DNA of 64,000 nt from Echinarachnius parma. Taxonomy: Eukaryota > Echinodermata > Echinoidea > Clypeasteroida > Echinarachniidae. This document shows, one piece after another, positions 10,566 to 21,998 of this stretch. Position 1 is the stretch's first letter, and each line of letters opens with the position of its first letter. The stretch is taken from assembly GCA_037951105.1 (NCBI GenBank), contig JBAMJV010003239.1:1-64000 (forward strand). The letters run 5' to 3'. The translations under genes were made by a program, and so were the position numbers. Under the pieces are notes generated by a model. That model saw only the letters and a program-made list of their open reading frames with translations, was not told the DNA's origin and ran no database searches.

Positions 10566-11623
10566 CTATAACGTGAAATTCAACGTGAAATGTAACGATC
10601 AAAGCGACTTTCAGATGAAGCCCCTCTTCATCAATGGTCGCCATGCACTGGTGTTACGGAAGGGGGGGGGGGGGGGGGGGGGGGACTCCTGGGATTGTTA
10701 GCTGATTTGGGGGTTTGAATAGCTAAAATCCCAAAACACCTGGCCCACTGGACCCGCGCCAGACATGCCGCATTGCACCACTGGCGCCCCTTTTCAATTA
10801 CTTTTTTAAAATTATATATTTTGCCATAAAAAATGATGAGAAGACACATACACATATTTCACTCAAGTCTAAAATCTGTGGCCTAAAACAAAAATTTCGA
10901 GGCCGAATTCGATACCACATGGTTTAGTTGTGTAAGCGGGGAGGGGGGGGGGGGGGGGGGGGGTCGATCGTTGCCCCGAGACCACTGGTTTAGATGGCCG
11001 AGACCAATACAAAGTGAACCTTTCTGAATTTAGGGACGGTAGGGGGGTGGCGGGGGCGGTGAGTACGCATAGCGCACCCCCACCCCCCTGGCTACTGGCC
11101 TATTACATGTTTGTTGTATAATAATTGATGCAAGCTTTACAGTCATATAGCACACAAGACCGCCGCTGCATCAAGAGGAGCCGATTGTTGGGTTTCCCGT
11201 CGTCCTTTTGAACGGGAGTTCTACTGGTGTTAGAGCTGCAATATTATCTAGCCCGGAATATAATAAACATACATAAATGAACAGTTTTATGAAAAATTTT
11301 TGTCAGGGGGGCCGAGGTCTTTAGCCCGAATGATATTATCATTCTGCTCTTTCACCCGTGACAAGCAAAAAAGGGATCCTCGCCTCTTTGATGCCCAAAC
11401 ATTTTATGTCTTTGATGCCCGAAAATAACTCGAATACGAAACGGTTTTGCCCGAAAATTATGTTATATTTCCCAAAATTAACTTGACTATGCCCGCCTGA
11501 ATTAACCATGAGTTTACCCGTGTTGTTTGCCAGAATATGGCCTTTTTCAAAACTCCAGGGTGGGCGGGGGGGGGGGGGGGGTGCAGACCTCCCACCCCGC
11601 CTCCTACGCTCATGATGATAATA

Positions 11624-11668
<45 letters not shown>

Positions 11669-12707
11669 GTGATGATAATGATGATGATGGCCATAATGAA
11701 ATGAATGATGCCGATGATTTGGTGGTGGTGGACTTGTCTGTTTTTGATGTTGTTGGTGGTGTAATAGTGATGATTATGATCACACGGATGCATGGTAGAA
11801 TGCGAGGTTGAACCAGTGTCATAGTGAAAACATTTATATTACCACAGCAATTCGCTGACCAGCCATGTTGAATCTGTAAAGATTAGTGTTGTATACAGTT
11901 GTATCTACCAGCTGACCTCGATCTCCGGCCTTTAAAGATGACTTTCTGGGGTGCTATCCAAGCGATGCGTTTCCTTACCGAAGTCAATATCTCCCGCGTT
12001 TTTTCTTCTAGCCGAGGACAAGAATTCCACTGCAGCTACACATATGTAAGTCTATAGTCATTCTATAGTATTAAATGTGTATGAAGAAAATGCGACACGG
12101 TAACGTGTGCCAAAATGTACCATGCAATTTATTGTGACCCTTTAATTGTTTACCGCAGATAAGCTATATGGGTATTTTATCATAGATATGAATTATTAAT
12201 TAATACCAGCAAAAGTATATACGGCACAAACGTTTTCACACATCATTATGGAACATGTAAAATGTAATGCGTCTGAGTATGCAAAATATGTGTGTTATTT
12301 CAGACACATACACATGACAGAGATCCATAGAATATTGTACAAAGATAGGAGAAAGAGTATAAACCTTACAAAGAGTATAACAACCGAAACTGTTCTACGG
12401 TACTATAATTAAAATCGAAACTGCAATAAAAACTATAGTCTAACTTGATACGTGTAATAATCATTTGAACCACATACACCATTTACTACAATGTATTATA
12501 GATCATATATTTTCACCAGGGAAATGGGATACAACCTCCCTGTTTTCACACAGAACAAAATGCGCTGTAATATATTTAGCATAATGTAAATTTTACCTAG
12601 TAATTTAATTCATATCCGATGAAAATATTTTTTTGTCTGCAATATTCATTTCAATAAAAGCAAGGAGTCTGAATCTCCTAAATAAACCTAGCAAACTTAG
12701 CAACAGC
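10566..12707. other. Region upstream of the located CBR1-like exons
   Basis: It contains G runs near 10663-10684, 10939-10963 and 11568-11581, the ATG repeat at 11611, and otherwise AT-rich sequence. The missing first exon and promoter of the reductase gene may lie here or beyond the Harbinger element. A donor-like CTTCG|GTAAGG on the minus strand near 11990 is possible for a 5' UTR exon but is unsupported. Confidence 0.4.
11611..11690. repeat. (ATG)n microsatellite
   Basis: About 25 GAT/ATG triplets with a few interruptions. This explains the poly-Asp, poly-Ile and poly-Ser ORFs in three frames. Confidence 0.95.
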
Positions 12708-13108
12708 TAATGCGGCGTTCCCACTGTCGTGCGATCCGTTACGAACGCCACGATTGGCCATTCGTAGCTGATCGTGGAACTTCTCTGAAATTTCAGATTG
12801 GGATACGAGGTGATGCGAGTCGATACGTTCTGGTGCGATTTGGTGCGCTTGGATGCGATATGGTCACGATTGGTCAATTTCAGGTGACGCGATCTGTCAC
12901 GATCTGGTCTCCCGTTCAGATACGATCATATACGTTTCGATAGGATTGTCCCGATGGAATCCACGATTGGGTCACGATGTGACACGAACATCACGATCGG
13001 GGTCCCCGATTTGGGACGATTGGGTACGTGCAGATACGTTCGGATACCTTCCGATACGTTCATCACGAACCGATGCGCTCTGTTGCGAAAGGATACGATT
13101 GTGGTCGC

Positions 13109-14012
13109 CAGGGGCGTCGATCACGGGGGGGATGGGGGGGGATATATCCCCCCCCCCCAATATTTGAGGTGGGGGGGATGGCCTGTATTATCATCCCCCC
13201 CAATATTTGGGAGGGTAAAAAAAATAAAAATAAAGTATACTGGCGCATGTAATTGTGGAAGAGGCTACCATAAGCAAAACAAGAAGTGTGATCCGCCCTT
13301 TGGTTTTCTGCAAACTTGATTTCATTAATTGTGTTTATCTATAACACGGTAACTCAGAAACAAGTTTATAAAACGTGAAATGGATGCCTTAGGTATGCTC
13401 CAGATTGCACAATTTCAAGCCCCAAAATGCAAAAGCTTCCTACCGTGGGAGGGGGGACACCCCCCTCCCACACCCACCCCCAGGCGGGGATCTACGGGGG
13501 GGGGGGGGGGGGGGGGTTTAGGGGGTTTAAACCCCCCCCCCCTTGGGCTGCCAAGTGAAAATGTGATGTGCATAGACAAACGTCATCATGGGTTTAACCC
13601 CCCCCCCCCCCCCCCCTTGGGCTGCCAAGTGAAAATGTGATGTGCATAGAAAAACGCCATCATTGTGTCCAGACCCACACAGTATCCGTATCGTCATTGG
13701 GTCAAACCCCCCCCCCCCCCTTAGCAAAATAGCCAACAAAAATGGACGATGCTCCGCATCGTCATTGGGTCAAACCCCCCCTTAGCAAAAAAGCTCCAAC
13801 AAAAAATCGCCTCGCCGCTACGCGGCTCGGACTTCGCCGCTTCGCGGCTCGTGGACGATGCTCCGCATCGTCAGTGAGTCAAACCCCCCCTTAGCAAAAT
13901 AGCCACCAAAAAAATCGCCTCGCCGCTTCGCGGCTCGTGGACGATGCTCATCGTCATTGGGTCAAACCCCCTGATCATCCCCCCCAACCATGAAAAGAAA
14001 TCGACGCCCTTG
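13109..14012. mobile_element. hAT-like non-autonomous element 1, within Harbinger
   Basis: Its ends are CAGGGGCGTCGAT and the inverse of CAAGGGCGTCGAT. The 8-bp duplication GTGGTCGC flanks it (13101-13108 and 14013-14020). The truncated Harbinger copy at 19.49 kb shows a near-identical uninterrupted site. CA(G)GGG ends with an 8-bp duplication are hAT characters. The interior is C/G tracts, two copies of a TTGGGCTGCCAAGTGAAAAT unit and several GGACGATGCTCCGCATCGTC units. There is no transposase. Confidence 0.85.
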
Positions 14013-14794
14013 GTGGTCGCGATGTCTTTCACGATGAGGATCGAGAGTGGTCACGATATACAGCCCGACTGACCATGGACTTCATTTTTTTTCTTGAACT
14101 TCTACAGGGTAAACACTACAACCCACAACTATTAATGATGGCAGGAGTTGAGGATGATAACAACATGACATTAATTTGCAGTAGTACTGTATGCTTACAT
14201 TATCGCAAGAGAGGAATAAGACGAGCATCAGCCAGACCAGCCATAATCCCGACCACAAAGGGCCAGGAGAGCTGCGACCATGGCTCACAGAGGAGAGGAG
14301 GCAACAGCTTGGCCAGTTCTCCAGCCTCCTAGACACCCGATTGAGGCTGGCAGATCCAATAGCATACCAAAAACTACATAATGTTAACACCACAGCTCTT
14401 CGATGAAGTCTTGCAGAGGGTGGCCACAACAATCGAGAGGAAACTCACCAGTTTCAGGCAACCCCTCTCACCTGGACTGAAAGTGGCAGTGAGACTGAGG
14501 CACCTTGTCACTGGAGAGAACTATCGGTCCCTTGCATATGCCTTTATGTGTGGAGTGTCCAGTATCTCAGAGATGGTTCCAGAAGTGTGCCAGGCAATTG
14601 TGCAAGCGTACAGAGATGAGGTGTTTATCCAGTGGCGTACCCAGGATTTTTTCAAGGGGGGGGTTATTTTGTAAAATTTTCGAAGCCGAGACCAAGTACC
14701 TTCAAAATTTTCAAGACCGAGACCACGGTCCGTCAACAATTTTCGAGGCCGAGACCAAGACCATTGGTTGAGAACCCCTCTTAGTGGGGGAGGG

Positions 14795-17395
14795 GGAAGC
14801 GAGCGGAGCGAGTTTGGAAATTATAGCAATTTAACATCTGAAATTGCCATTTGTTTCAATATAATTGTATGGGTATGTTCGTGTTATATAATTGCGTTTT
14901 GAAGGGTAATATATAAACACCCGAGGTTGTATGCGAGCGAAGCGAGCGTGACAATTTTAGCAATTTAACATCGGAAAATTGCCATTTGTTTCAATATTAT
15001 TGTATGGGTATATTCGTTTATGACTTATGATATGGCGTAATTAAGGCGAGCGAAGCGAGCTTGAAAATTTTAGCAATTTAACATCGGAAATTGCCAATTG
15101 TTTTAATATTATTGTATGGGTATATTCGTGTTATGTTATTGCGTTTTGAAGGGTAATATATAAACACACGAGGTTGTAGAATATTATATATAGGGAATGC
15201 GAGCGAAGCGAGCTGGAAAATTTGAGCAATTTAACATCTGAAATTGCCATTTGTTTAAATATTATTGTATGGGTATATTCGTGTTATGATATTTCGTTTT
15301 GAAGGGAGCATATAAACACACGAGGTTGTAGAATATTATATATATAAGAATGCGAGCGAAGCGAGCTTGACAATTTTAGCAATTTAACATCTGAAATTGC
15401 CATTTGTTTCAATATTATTATATGGGTTATTCGTGTTATGATATTTCGTTTTGAAGGGAGTATATAAACACCCGAGGTTGTAGAATAATATATATAAGAA
15501 TGCGAGCGCAGCGAGCTTGAAAATTTTAGCAATTTAACATCGGAAAATTGCCATTTGTTTCAATATTATTGTATGAGTATATTCGTTTATGACTTATGAT
15601 ATGGCGTAATTAAGGCGAGCGAAGCGAGCTTGAAAATTTTAGCAATTTAACATCGGAAATTGCCATTTGTTTCAATATTATTGTAAGGGAATTCGTGTTA
15701 TGATATTGCGTTTTGAAGGGTAATATATAAACACCCGAGGTTGTAGAATATTATATATATACGTATGCGAGCGCAGCGACCTTGAACATTTTAGCAATTT
15801 AACATCGGAAAATTGCCATTTGTTTCAATATTATTGTATGGGTATATTCGTTTGTGACTTATGATATGGCGTAATTAAGGCGAGCGAAGCGAGCTTGAAA
15901 ATTTTACCAATTTAACATCGGAAATTGCCAATTGTTTTAATATTATCGAATGGGCATATTCGTGTTATGTTATTGCGATTTGAAGGTAATATATAAACAC
16001 CGAGGTGTAGAATTTATATATACGGAATGCGAGCGAAGCGAGCTTGAAAATTTTAGCAATTTACATCTGAATTGCCATTTGTATCAATATTATTGTATGG
16101 GTATATTCGTGTTATGATATTTCGTTTTGAGGGAGCATATAAACACCCGAGGTTGTAGAATATTATATATAGAAGACTAGAATGCGAGCGAAGCGAGCTT
16201 GACAATTTTAGCAATTTAAAGGGGTAGTTTAGTTTTGGTAGAGAGGGCGCTGCACATCACAATTTTTTGTGAGGTAATGAAAAACTGAATGTCGAATTTG
16301 AGAGAACATGCAATTTTAATGGCAGAATAAACTTTATTTGGTCAAAATCGACCCAGAAACGGCTGAAATATCAATAAATATATCTGATCTTATAATTATT
16401 TGGGGCCCAAATAATTAGATGATTTTAGAAAAAAATTAAAATGGCTTGCACTTTTTCAAAATTTTCAAAGCGTTTTTTAAATAGCTGTTGATGATCTCGC
16501 TATTTAATCATTATATCATAAAACATCACATGCCATAATTTTGTATGCAAAATGGTTGAAACCAATGCCTTTTAAAAAAGCGCCCTCTTGTGTTTGAATG
16601 GCCTCTTTTTGAATGATAACAGGCTTTTTACTTAGTCGTTTGTAATTTTGTATACCTTTCGAGCATGGTGGAGTAATAACTATTAGTTTATAATGTGCAG
16701 GTTTAGCTACTTAAGTTCAGCCTTACCAAAACTAAACTACCCCTTTAACATCTGAAATTGCCATTTGTTTCAATATTGTTATATGGGTATATTCGTGTTA
16801 TGATATTTCGTTTGAAGGGAGTATATAAACACCCGCGGTTGTAGAATAATATATATAAGAATGCGAGCGAAGCGAGCTTGAACATTTAGCAATTTAACAT
16901 CGGAAATTGCCAATTGTTTTAATATTATTGTATGGGTATATTCGTGTTATGTTATTGCGTTTTGAAGGGTAATATATAAACACACGAGGTTGTAGAATAT
17001 TATATATACGGAATGCGAGCGAAGCGAGCTGGAAAATTTGAGCAATTTAACATCTGAAATTGCCATTTGTTGTCATATTATTGTATGGGTATATTCGTGT
17101 TATGATATTTCGTTTTGAAGGGAGCATATAAACACACGAGGTTGTAGAATATTATATAATAAGAATGCGAGCGAAGCGAGCTTGACAATTTTAGCAATTT
17201 AACATCTGAAATTGCCATTTGTTTCAATATTATTATATGGGTTATTCGTGTTATGATATTTCGTTTTGAAGGAGTATATAAACACCCGAGGTTGTAGAAT
17301 AATACATGTATAATATAAGAATGCGAGCGAGCTTGAAAATTTTAGCAATTTAACATCGAAAATTGCCATTTGTATCAATATTATCTCGTGGAAAA
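14795..17395. repeat. Satellite array, GCGAGCGAAGCGAGC monomers (~110 or ~150 bp)
   Basis: About fifteen monomers each start GCGAGCGAAGCGAGC, followed by AGCAATTTAACATC and GAAATTGCCA. The starts are 110-113 or 149-156 bases apart. The longer form adds a segment containing ATAAACACCCGAGGTTGTAG. The array is interrupted at 16220 by a MITE. Confidence 0.92.
16220..16744. mobile_element. MITE, AGGGGTAGTTTAG family, copy 1 (TTAA duplication)
   Basis: Perfect ends AGGGGTAGTTTAGTTTTGGTA (inverse at 16724-16744) are flanked by TTAA on both sides. Neighbouring monomers give the empty site GCAATTTAACATC. TTAA duplication suggests a piggyBac-type mobiliser. A TA duplication with one extra A in the end repeat fits equally well. 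Confidence 0.88.
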
Positions 17396-17893
17396 TTTTG
17401 AAGCCGAGACCAAGAAATTTCAACATTTTCGAGCCCGAGACCGGGTTTCTTCGCAAATTTTTGAGGCCGAGACGAGGTTAATAATGAGGGTCGAGACCGC
17501 TTGTAAGTGGTCTCGAGACCACTTGTAAGTGGTCTTGAGACCACTTGTAAGTGGTCTTGAGACCGGCTAAAATTTGAAAAGGGGGGGTTCAAACCCCCCA
17601 AAACAGCCATTTTGGGGCCAAAGGGGGGGGGGGTTTCAACCCCCCCCCCCCCAAACCCCCCCCCCCCCCCCGGGTACGCCTATGTGTTTATCCTACCTGC
17701 CCTGAAGCCCGGACAGCCGTAGCTAACCAGTTTGAGCAGAGATGGACCACCCCCACGCCATCGGGGCCCTGGATGGCAAACACATTGCTATCAATAAGCC
17801 ACTGGCAGTCTGTACTACATTTACAAAGGCTTTTTTCTTACACCACTCCTGGCTTTGGTGGATGCTTGGTGGAAAATGACACATGTCAGATGC

Positions 17894-17949
17894 TCAGATA
17901 TTTGGTGACTCTGAGCTGTTCAACGGCCTGGAAGAGGAAGCCATATAAC

Positions 17950-17980
<31 letters not shown>

Positions 17981-18575
17981 ACCCCACCCTGCCCTCTGGC
18001 TGCAAGCCCTGATGACTACCAAGAGCTTCTTCATCCTGGGGGATGACGCCTTCGCACTCATGAACCACCTCATGAAGACATGCGGCACTTGCTGCTGCTG
18101 CTGCTGCAAAATAGGCCACATTTCCGGCATCCACCGTCTCAATGTGAGGGATAAAAAAAAAGAGAACTTCTCCGACACGCACTTCTCTGTGCTGTACATG
18201 TCAGTAATGGAATCTCCTCCTAAACCCACGCGTTTCTTCAGCCGGTCCCTCATGGTCCTCTTGCTTGTGTACCATATTTGAATCTTGGCTGCCTGTGCAG
18301 CCAGGAGATCCTCCTTCTGGGTGACATATATGAAACCCGCAGGCATCTGCTGTAGAGGACTTAATTTTGAATGTGGAACTTAATGATTTCCTCCTTTTGC
18401 TCTTCAGTAAAGGCAGATACTGTTTTCTTTCTCTTGGTTTTCTGGGTGGGGTGGTCTCCTCTGCCTCCTCTGGTGCCGGCTCTGGCTGGACTGGTTCAGG
18501 CTCAGGGGTGGAACAGTCTGACCCTTTCCCTTCTTGCGTCTGACAACCTTGGGTGGCATCTCTCAAAGGCTCCAA
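17894..18575 (-). pseudogene. Harbinger Myb/SANT-like accessory ORF, frameshifted
   Basis: Two overlapping minus-strand frames belong together. 18575-18201 holds a Pro/Glu-rich and basic N-terminal part. 18346-17894 holds IQIWYTSKRTMRDRLKKR and EKCVSEKFSFFLSL, matching the conserved WY-S-RT-KLKK and C-terminal helix of the Myb-like DNA-binding protein in Harbinger elements. Such proteins help the transposase bind its ends. Frame breaks and a C run make it non-functional. Confidence 0.7.
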
Positions 18576-19108
18576 AAATTACTAGCAAAAGCAAGTTGAC
18601 AGTAAAGATGTGCTCTCTTCAAGACAGATCGCTGAACGAGGCGCATTCAATCTTGTCCGGTATATATATGGGCGCGAAAAACGTCCGTGAAAAAGCATGA
18701 CATCTCGTATCTACTCGTATCTGCTCGTGAGTCATTTGTGTCAGGTCGTGAGCAATGGTACCCGACAGAGCGCCATAGATCGTGACAGATCGTGGGAGAT
18801 CGCATCACATCTTAACAGAGCGTGGTGTTTGTCTTGTCCAAGGTTGATCCCGATCACCACGATTTGGAAGCACGATTAGATGCGCTTTGTTACGATCCAA
18901 TACGATCCGATGCGATGATGACGATTGATAATTAATCTTGTTGATCGTAGAAATTTTTTGAACCGTTCCAAAAATGTCCTACGATCAACACGATTGCCAC
19001 GACTGACCTTACGATCTGATACGATCACCACGATTACTTCACGATCAGCTACGAATGGCCAATCGTGGCGATCGTAACTAATCGCACGACAGTGGGAACG
19101 CCGCATAA

Positions 19109-19984
19109 TGCGGCGTTCCCACTGTCGTGCGATCCGTTACGAACGCCACGATTGGCCATTTGTAGCTGATCGTGGAGCTTCTCTGAAATTTCAGGTTTGG
19201 ATACGAGGTGATGCGTGTCGATACGTTCTGGTGCGCTTGGATGCGATATGGTCACGATTGGTCAATTTCAGGTGACACGATCTGTCACGATCTGGTCTCC
19301 CGTTAATATACGATCATATACGTTCCGATAGGATTTTCCCGATTGAATCCACGATTGGGTCTCGATGTGACACGATCATCACGATCGGGGTCCCCGATTT
19401 GGGACGATCGGGCACGTGCAGATACGTTCGGATACCTTCCGATACGTTCATCACGAACCGATGCGCTCTGTTGCGATAGGATACGATTGTTGTCGCGATG
19501 TCTTTCACGATAAGGATCGAGAGTGATCACGATTGGACTCCAACGGATATATATACAGCCCGACTGACCATGGACTTTATTGTTTCTTGAACAATTCTAC
19601 AGAGTGAACACTACAACCCACAAGCATTGATGATGGCAGAAGTTGAGGATGATGACAACGTGACATTTGCAGTAATACTGCAAATGTCACGTTGTCACCA
19701 TCCTCATCTTCTGCCATGCTTACATTATCGTATGCATTATCGCCAGAGAGGAAGAAGACGAGCAGTAGCCAGACCCGCCACAATCAAACCACAAAGGGCC
19801 AGGAGAGCTGCAGTCAGGCAGTGCTGATTGCGACCATGGCTCACAAAGGAGAGGAGAGGAGACAGCAGCTTGGCCAGTTCTCCAGCCTCCTAGACACCCA
19901 ATTGAGGCTGGAAGATCCAGTAGCGTTCCAAAATACACAATGTTAACACCACATCTCTTCGGTGAAGTCTTGCAGAGGGTGGCC
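19109..19984. mobile_element. Second PIF/Harbinger copy, truncated
   Basis: It begins TGCGGCGTTCCCACTGTCGT immediately after the TAA that closes the first element, in the same orientation as its left half. It is closely similar through the start of the transposase (ERRQQLGQFSSLLDTQLRLE) and stops abruptly after CTTGCAGAGGGTGGCC. The hAT insertion seen in the first element at 13109 is absent here. Confidence 0.85.
19635..19715. repeat. 38-bp inverted duplication inside Harbinger copy 2
   Basis: Arms 19635-19672 and 19678-19715 are complementary at 36 of 38 positions with a 5-base spacer. The first copy of the element has only one arm, so this hairpin arose locally. Confidence 0.88.
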
Positions 19985-21403
19985 CCTAGGCCTCTAGGCT
20001 AGTACCGTCACACCGAGCTGCGCTCCTACTGCGCTCTCGGTCTTAGAAATAATTCCCAACATTTTGAGTTGACCAAAGCGCAGTGCAAGCGCTGAAAAAT
20101 CGAAAAATTAATGACACGAGGTAGCTTACAGCACGCTCTGACTACGCTTAAACTTAAAGTCAAATTAAATTAAACTTATTTGTATTACAACGTTATGGTA
20201 ATCGTTAACTTGTTTTTTAGTAATGAAAAAAGGTCATCGTAAAGGACTATTTATTATTGTTGCTTATTTTGGAAATTGCGCCGTTTATTTTTAATGAAAA
20301 AAATATTTCTCATACTCTTAATTTGTATGTAGTTTTTATTGTATACATTGTCCTTTAGTCATGCAGGTCCATACCCTCTCTTTCCATTCGTACTATATAT
20401 GTTTCATTGTCTTTTGTATAATCTTGTCCGGGTATGCTTCCACACTGCGTCTTATTCGTTCATACATGTTCTCATATAGTGGTCTCCGTAGGCACACCAT
20501 TATTTTGAATCCTAAGCAAACAGATTTGTAATAATTACATTCTTTATAATACTATATACTGTATATTTGTTATCTTTTTTTTCTTCTTATTTTTCCGTAG
20601 TTGATACTTTCATTATTTTGTAAAACATTAATTTTTGAGGGATTCCAATTCTACATGCCATGCTTTTTAGTGGATCCCTCCATTTTCACTTGAAATCTAA
20701 ACATACAATATTTATTTCCTTTCTGACTCCGCTTATATGACATTATTATTTCAAAATTTCATTGTAACTTAATTATATATAAACGTAAATTTTGATTGGC
20801 AATGTAAAATAACACGCACTTGTTTATAATTTCAACTTGTATATATTATCAAATGTTGTTGTGACTTATTAATTGTAAATATATGTATTTTTCTTGTTGA
20901 AAATGAAATAAAATTGATTAGTACGCTCTCACTGCGACCCCAGTGCGCTTTCATCACGCTCGCAACTCGTTTCCCAATTCTCCATGACCACTGAAGCAAA
21001 TCGAATAGGGTTTTCTGCAAGATGTAGGTAATAAGTTATAGTTTCATACCCTGAAATATCATTCTGATTGATCTACTATCTTTAAAGTTATCGTTGCAGA
21101 AAGTCCCGTTGTAATTAATTTTGGGACATATGATAGTAACCTAAGTAACGGAGTAACGGTAACACAATGCCTATACGGAAACCCCCTCGCTTTCTGTTGT
21201 CCTTTTCACTCTATTGGAATGAGATAAAAATATGTGGAAAATGAAAACAGGGTATAATATACATACAGCACGAATAAAAGCGCGGTATACCGCTAATTGC
21301 CATAACAAACCTTTATACGAAAGCCCAAACAAAACCAAATTTGTATTAAAACAAGCTCCCAAACACCATTGTTAAATCCTCAAAACTTACTTAAAACTCT
21401 ATA
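19985..21403. other. Non-coding AT-rich stretch
   Basis: Nothing resembling an exon is seen. Two GC-richer islands with GCGCTC/GCGACC words (19990-20160, 20920-20990) flank AT-rich sequence and may be ends of an old DNA element. Confidence 0.35.
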
Positions 21404-21912
21404 CAGGGTGGCCCCCAAACAACGGAACGGGGAACTTCCCAACATATAGTACCAAAATGTTTATGTCCATCGGATAGGGTGTCATTTCCAATTAAAAACA
21501 ATACCAAGAACAGTAATTTTGGTCGTGTAGTTTTTGTTTTAGGACGCTGTGAGTGAGACCATGTCAGGTGCCCGTTTTTGTCAATTTGTACCTAGTCACT
21601 GCTAGTTTAACCGCACTCCCTGCCCGCAATACCATTGAATGACCATGCCCATTCTCTCGGCACACGGCTGAGTGCACACTAACAATGGCGCGCTTCGTTC
21701 TGCGCTTTGAAAGGCGGTACGTGCGATTTATCAAGCACTGGCTCGGTAAAAATTGACAAAAAAGAAAACCTGACATGGTGTCACTCACAGCGCCATAAAA
21801 CAAAAACTGCACGACCAAATTGACTGTCTTGGTATCGTTGTTCATTTGAAAAGACACCCTATCCGATGAGCATAATACATTTGTTATTATATTTTGGAAG
21901 TGCCCCGATCCA
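21404..21912. mobile_element. Palindromic MITE, CAGGGTGGCCC family, copy 1
   Basis: It starts CAGGGTGGCCCCCAAACAACGG after TATA. Its two halves mirror each other: the left contains GTCCATCGGATAGGGTGTC and AACCATGTCAGGT-like words, and their reverse complements appear on the right. The right terminus has lost its last bases. Intact relatives lie at 32187-32720 and 49384-49941. Confidence 0.8.
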
Positions 21913-21931
21913 AATAAATTTTACTTCAATG

Positions 21932-21998
21932 GGCAATCAGTGTTATAGTGCACTGGTTCATAAAGAACATGAACCAGTGCACTATAACACCGATTGCC
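21932..21998. repeat. Near-perfect 30-bp hairpin
   Basis: Arms 21932-21961 and 21969-21998 pair at 29 of 30 positions around the 7-base loop AAAGAAC. The left arm is GGCAATCAGTGTTATAGTGC followed by ACTGGTTCAT. It lies right beside the MITE but shares no sequence with it. Confidence 0.9.

Larger units (their letters stand above)
14630..17684. mobile_element. hAT-like non-autonomous element 2, carrying a satellite array
   Basis: Its ends are CAGTGGCGTACCC and the inverse of CATAGGCGTACCC. Exact 8-bp duplications TGTTTATC lie at 14622-14629 and 17685-17692, splitting the transposase coding sequence. About 2.6 kb of the 3.06 kb interior is a tandem array. Both ends carry phrases such as GAAGCCGAGACCAAG and G/C homopolymers. 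The same GGGTACGCCTATG terminus recurs at 28.9-30.5 kb, so the family is dispersed. Confidence 0.88.
14191..18095 (+). pseudogene. HARBI1-like transposase, frameshifted and interrupted
   Basis: The N-terminal part (14191-14403) contains RPWLTEERRQQLGQFSSLLD. A one-base shift leads to the next part (14381-14629) with LTPQLFDEVLQRV and the helix-turn-helix-like VRLRHLVTGENYRSLAYAF. The hAT insertion at 14630 then splits the gene. Coding resumes after 17692 in shifting frames: HAIGALDGKHIAI (first catalytic Asp region), LTPLLALVDA, SDAQIFGDSELF (second Asp region), then ILGDDAFALMNHLMK near 18025-18080. These are the DDE nuclease motifs of the Harbinger/HARBI1 family. A C run near 17950 and several frameshifts destroy the ORF, so it is inactive. 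Confidence 0.88.
12711..19105. mobile_element. PIF/Harbinger DNA transposon with two nested insertions
   Basis: It starts TGCGGCGTTCCCACTGTCGT and ends with the reverse complement. It is flanked by TAA on both sides (12708-12710 and 19106-19108), the 3-bp TWA target duplication of PIF/Harbinger. Long subterminal regions are full of ACGAT-type words in both orientations. Inside are a broken HARBI1-like transposase on the plus strand and a Myb/SANT-like ORF on the minus strand, the two-gene layout of the superfamily. Two hAT-like elements are inserted (13109-14012 and 14630-17684). Without them it would be about 2.4 kb. Confidence 0.92.

Noticed and set aside
11458-11822. Poly-Asp, poly-Ile and poly-Ser ORFs
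   Set aside because: Products of the (ATG)n repeat, with no splice context or conserved motif.
14795-17395. CRISPR array
   Set aside because: Repeats are long, contiguous monomers without unique spacers, in animal DNA; it is a satellite.
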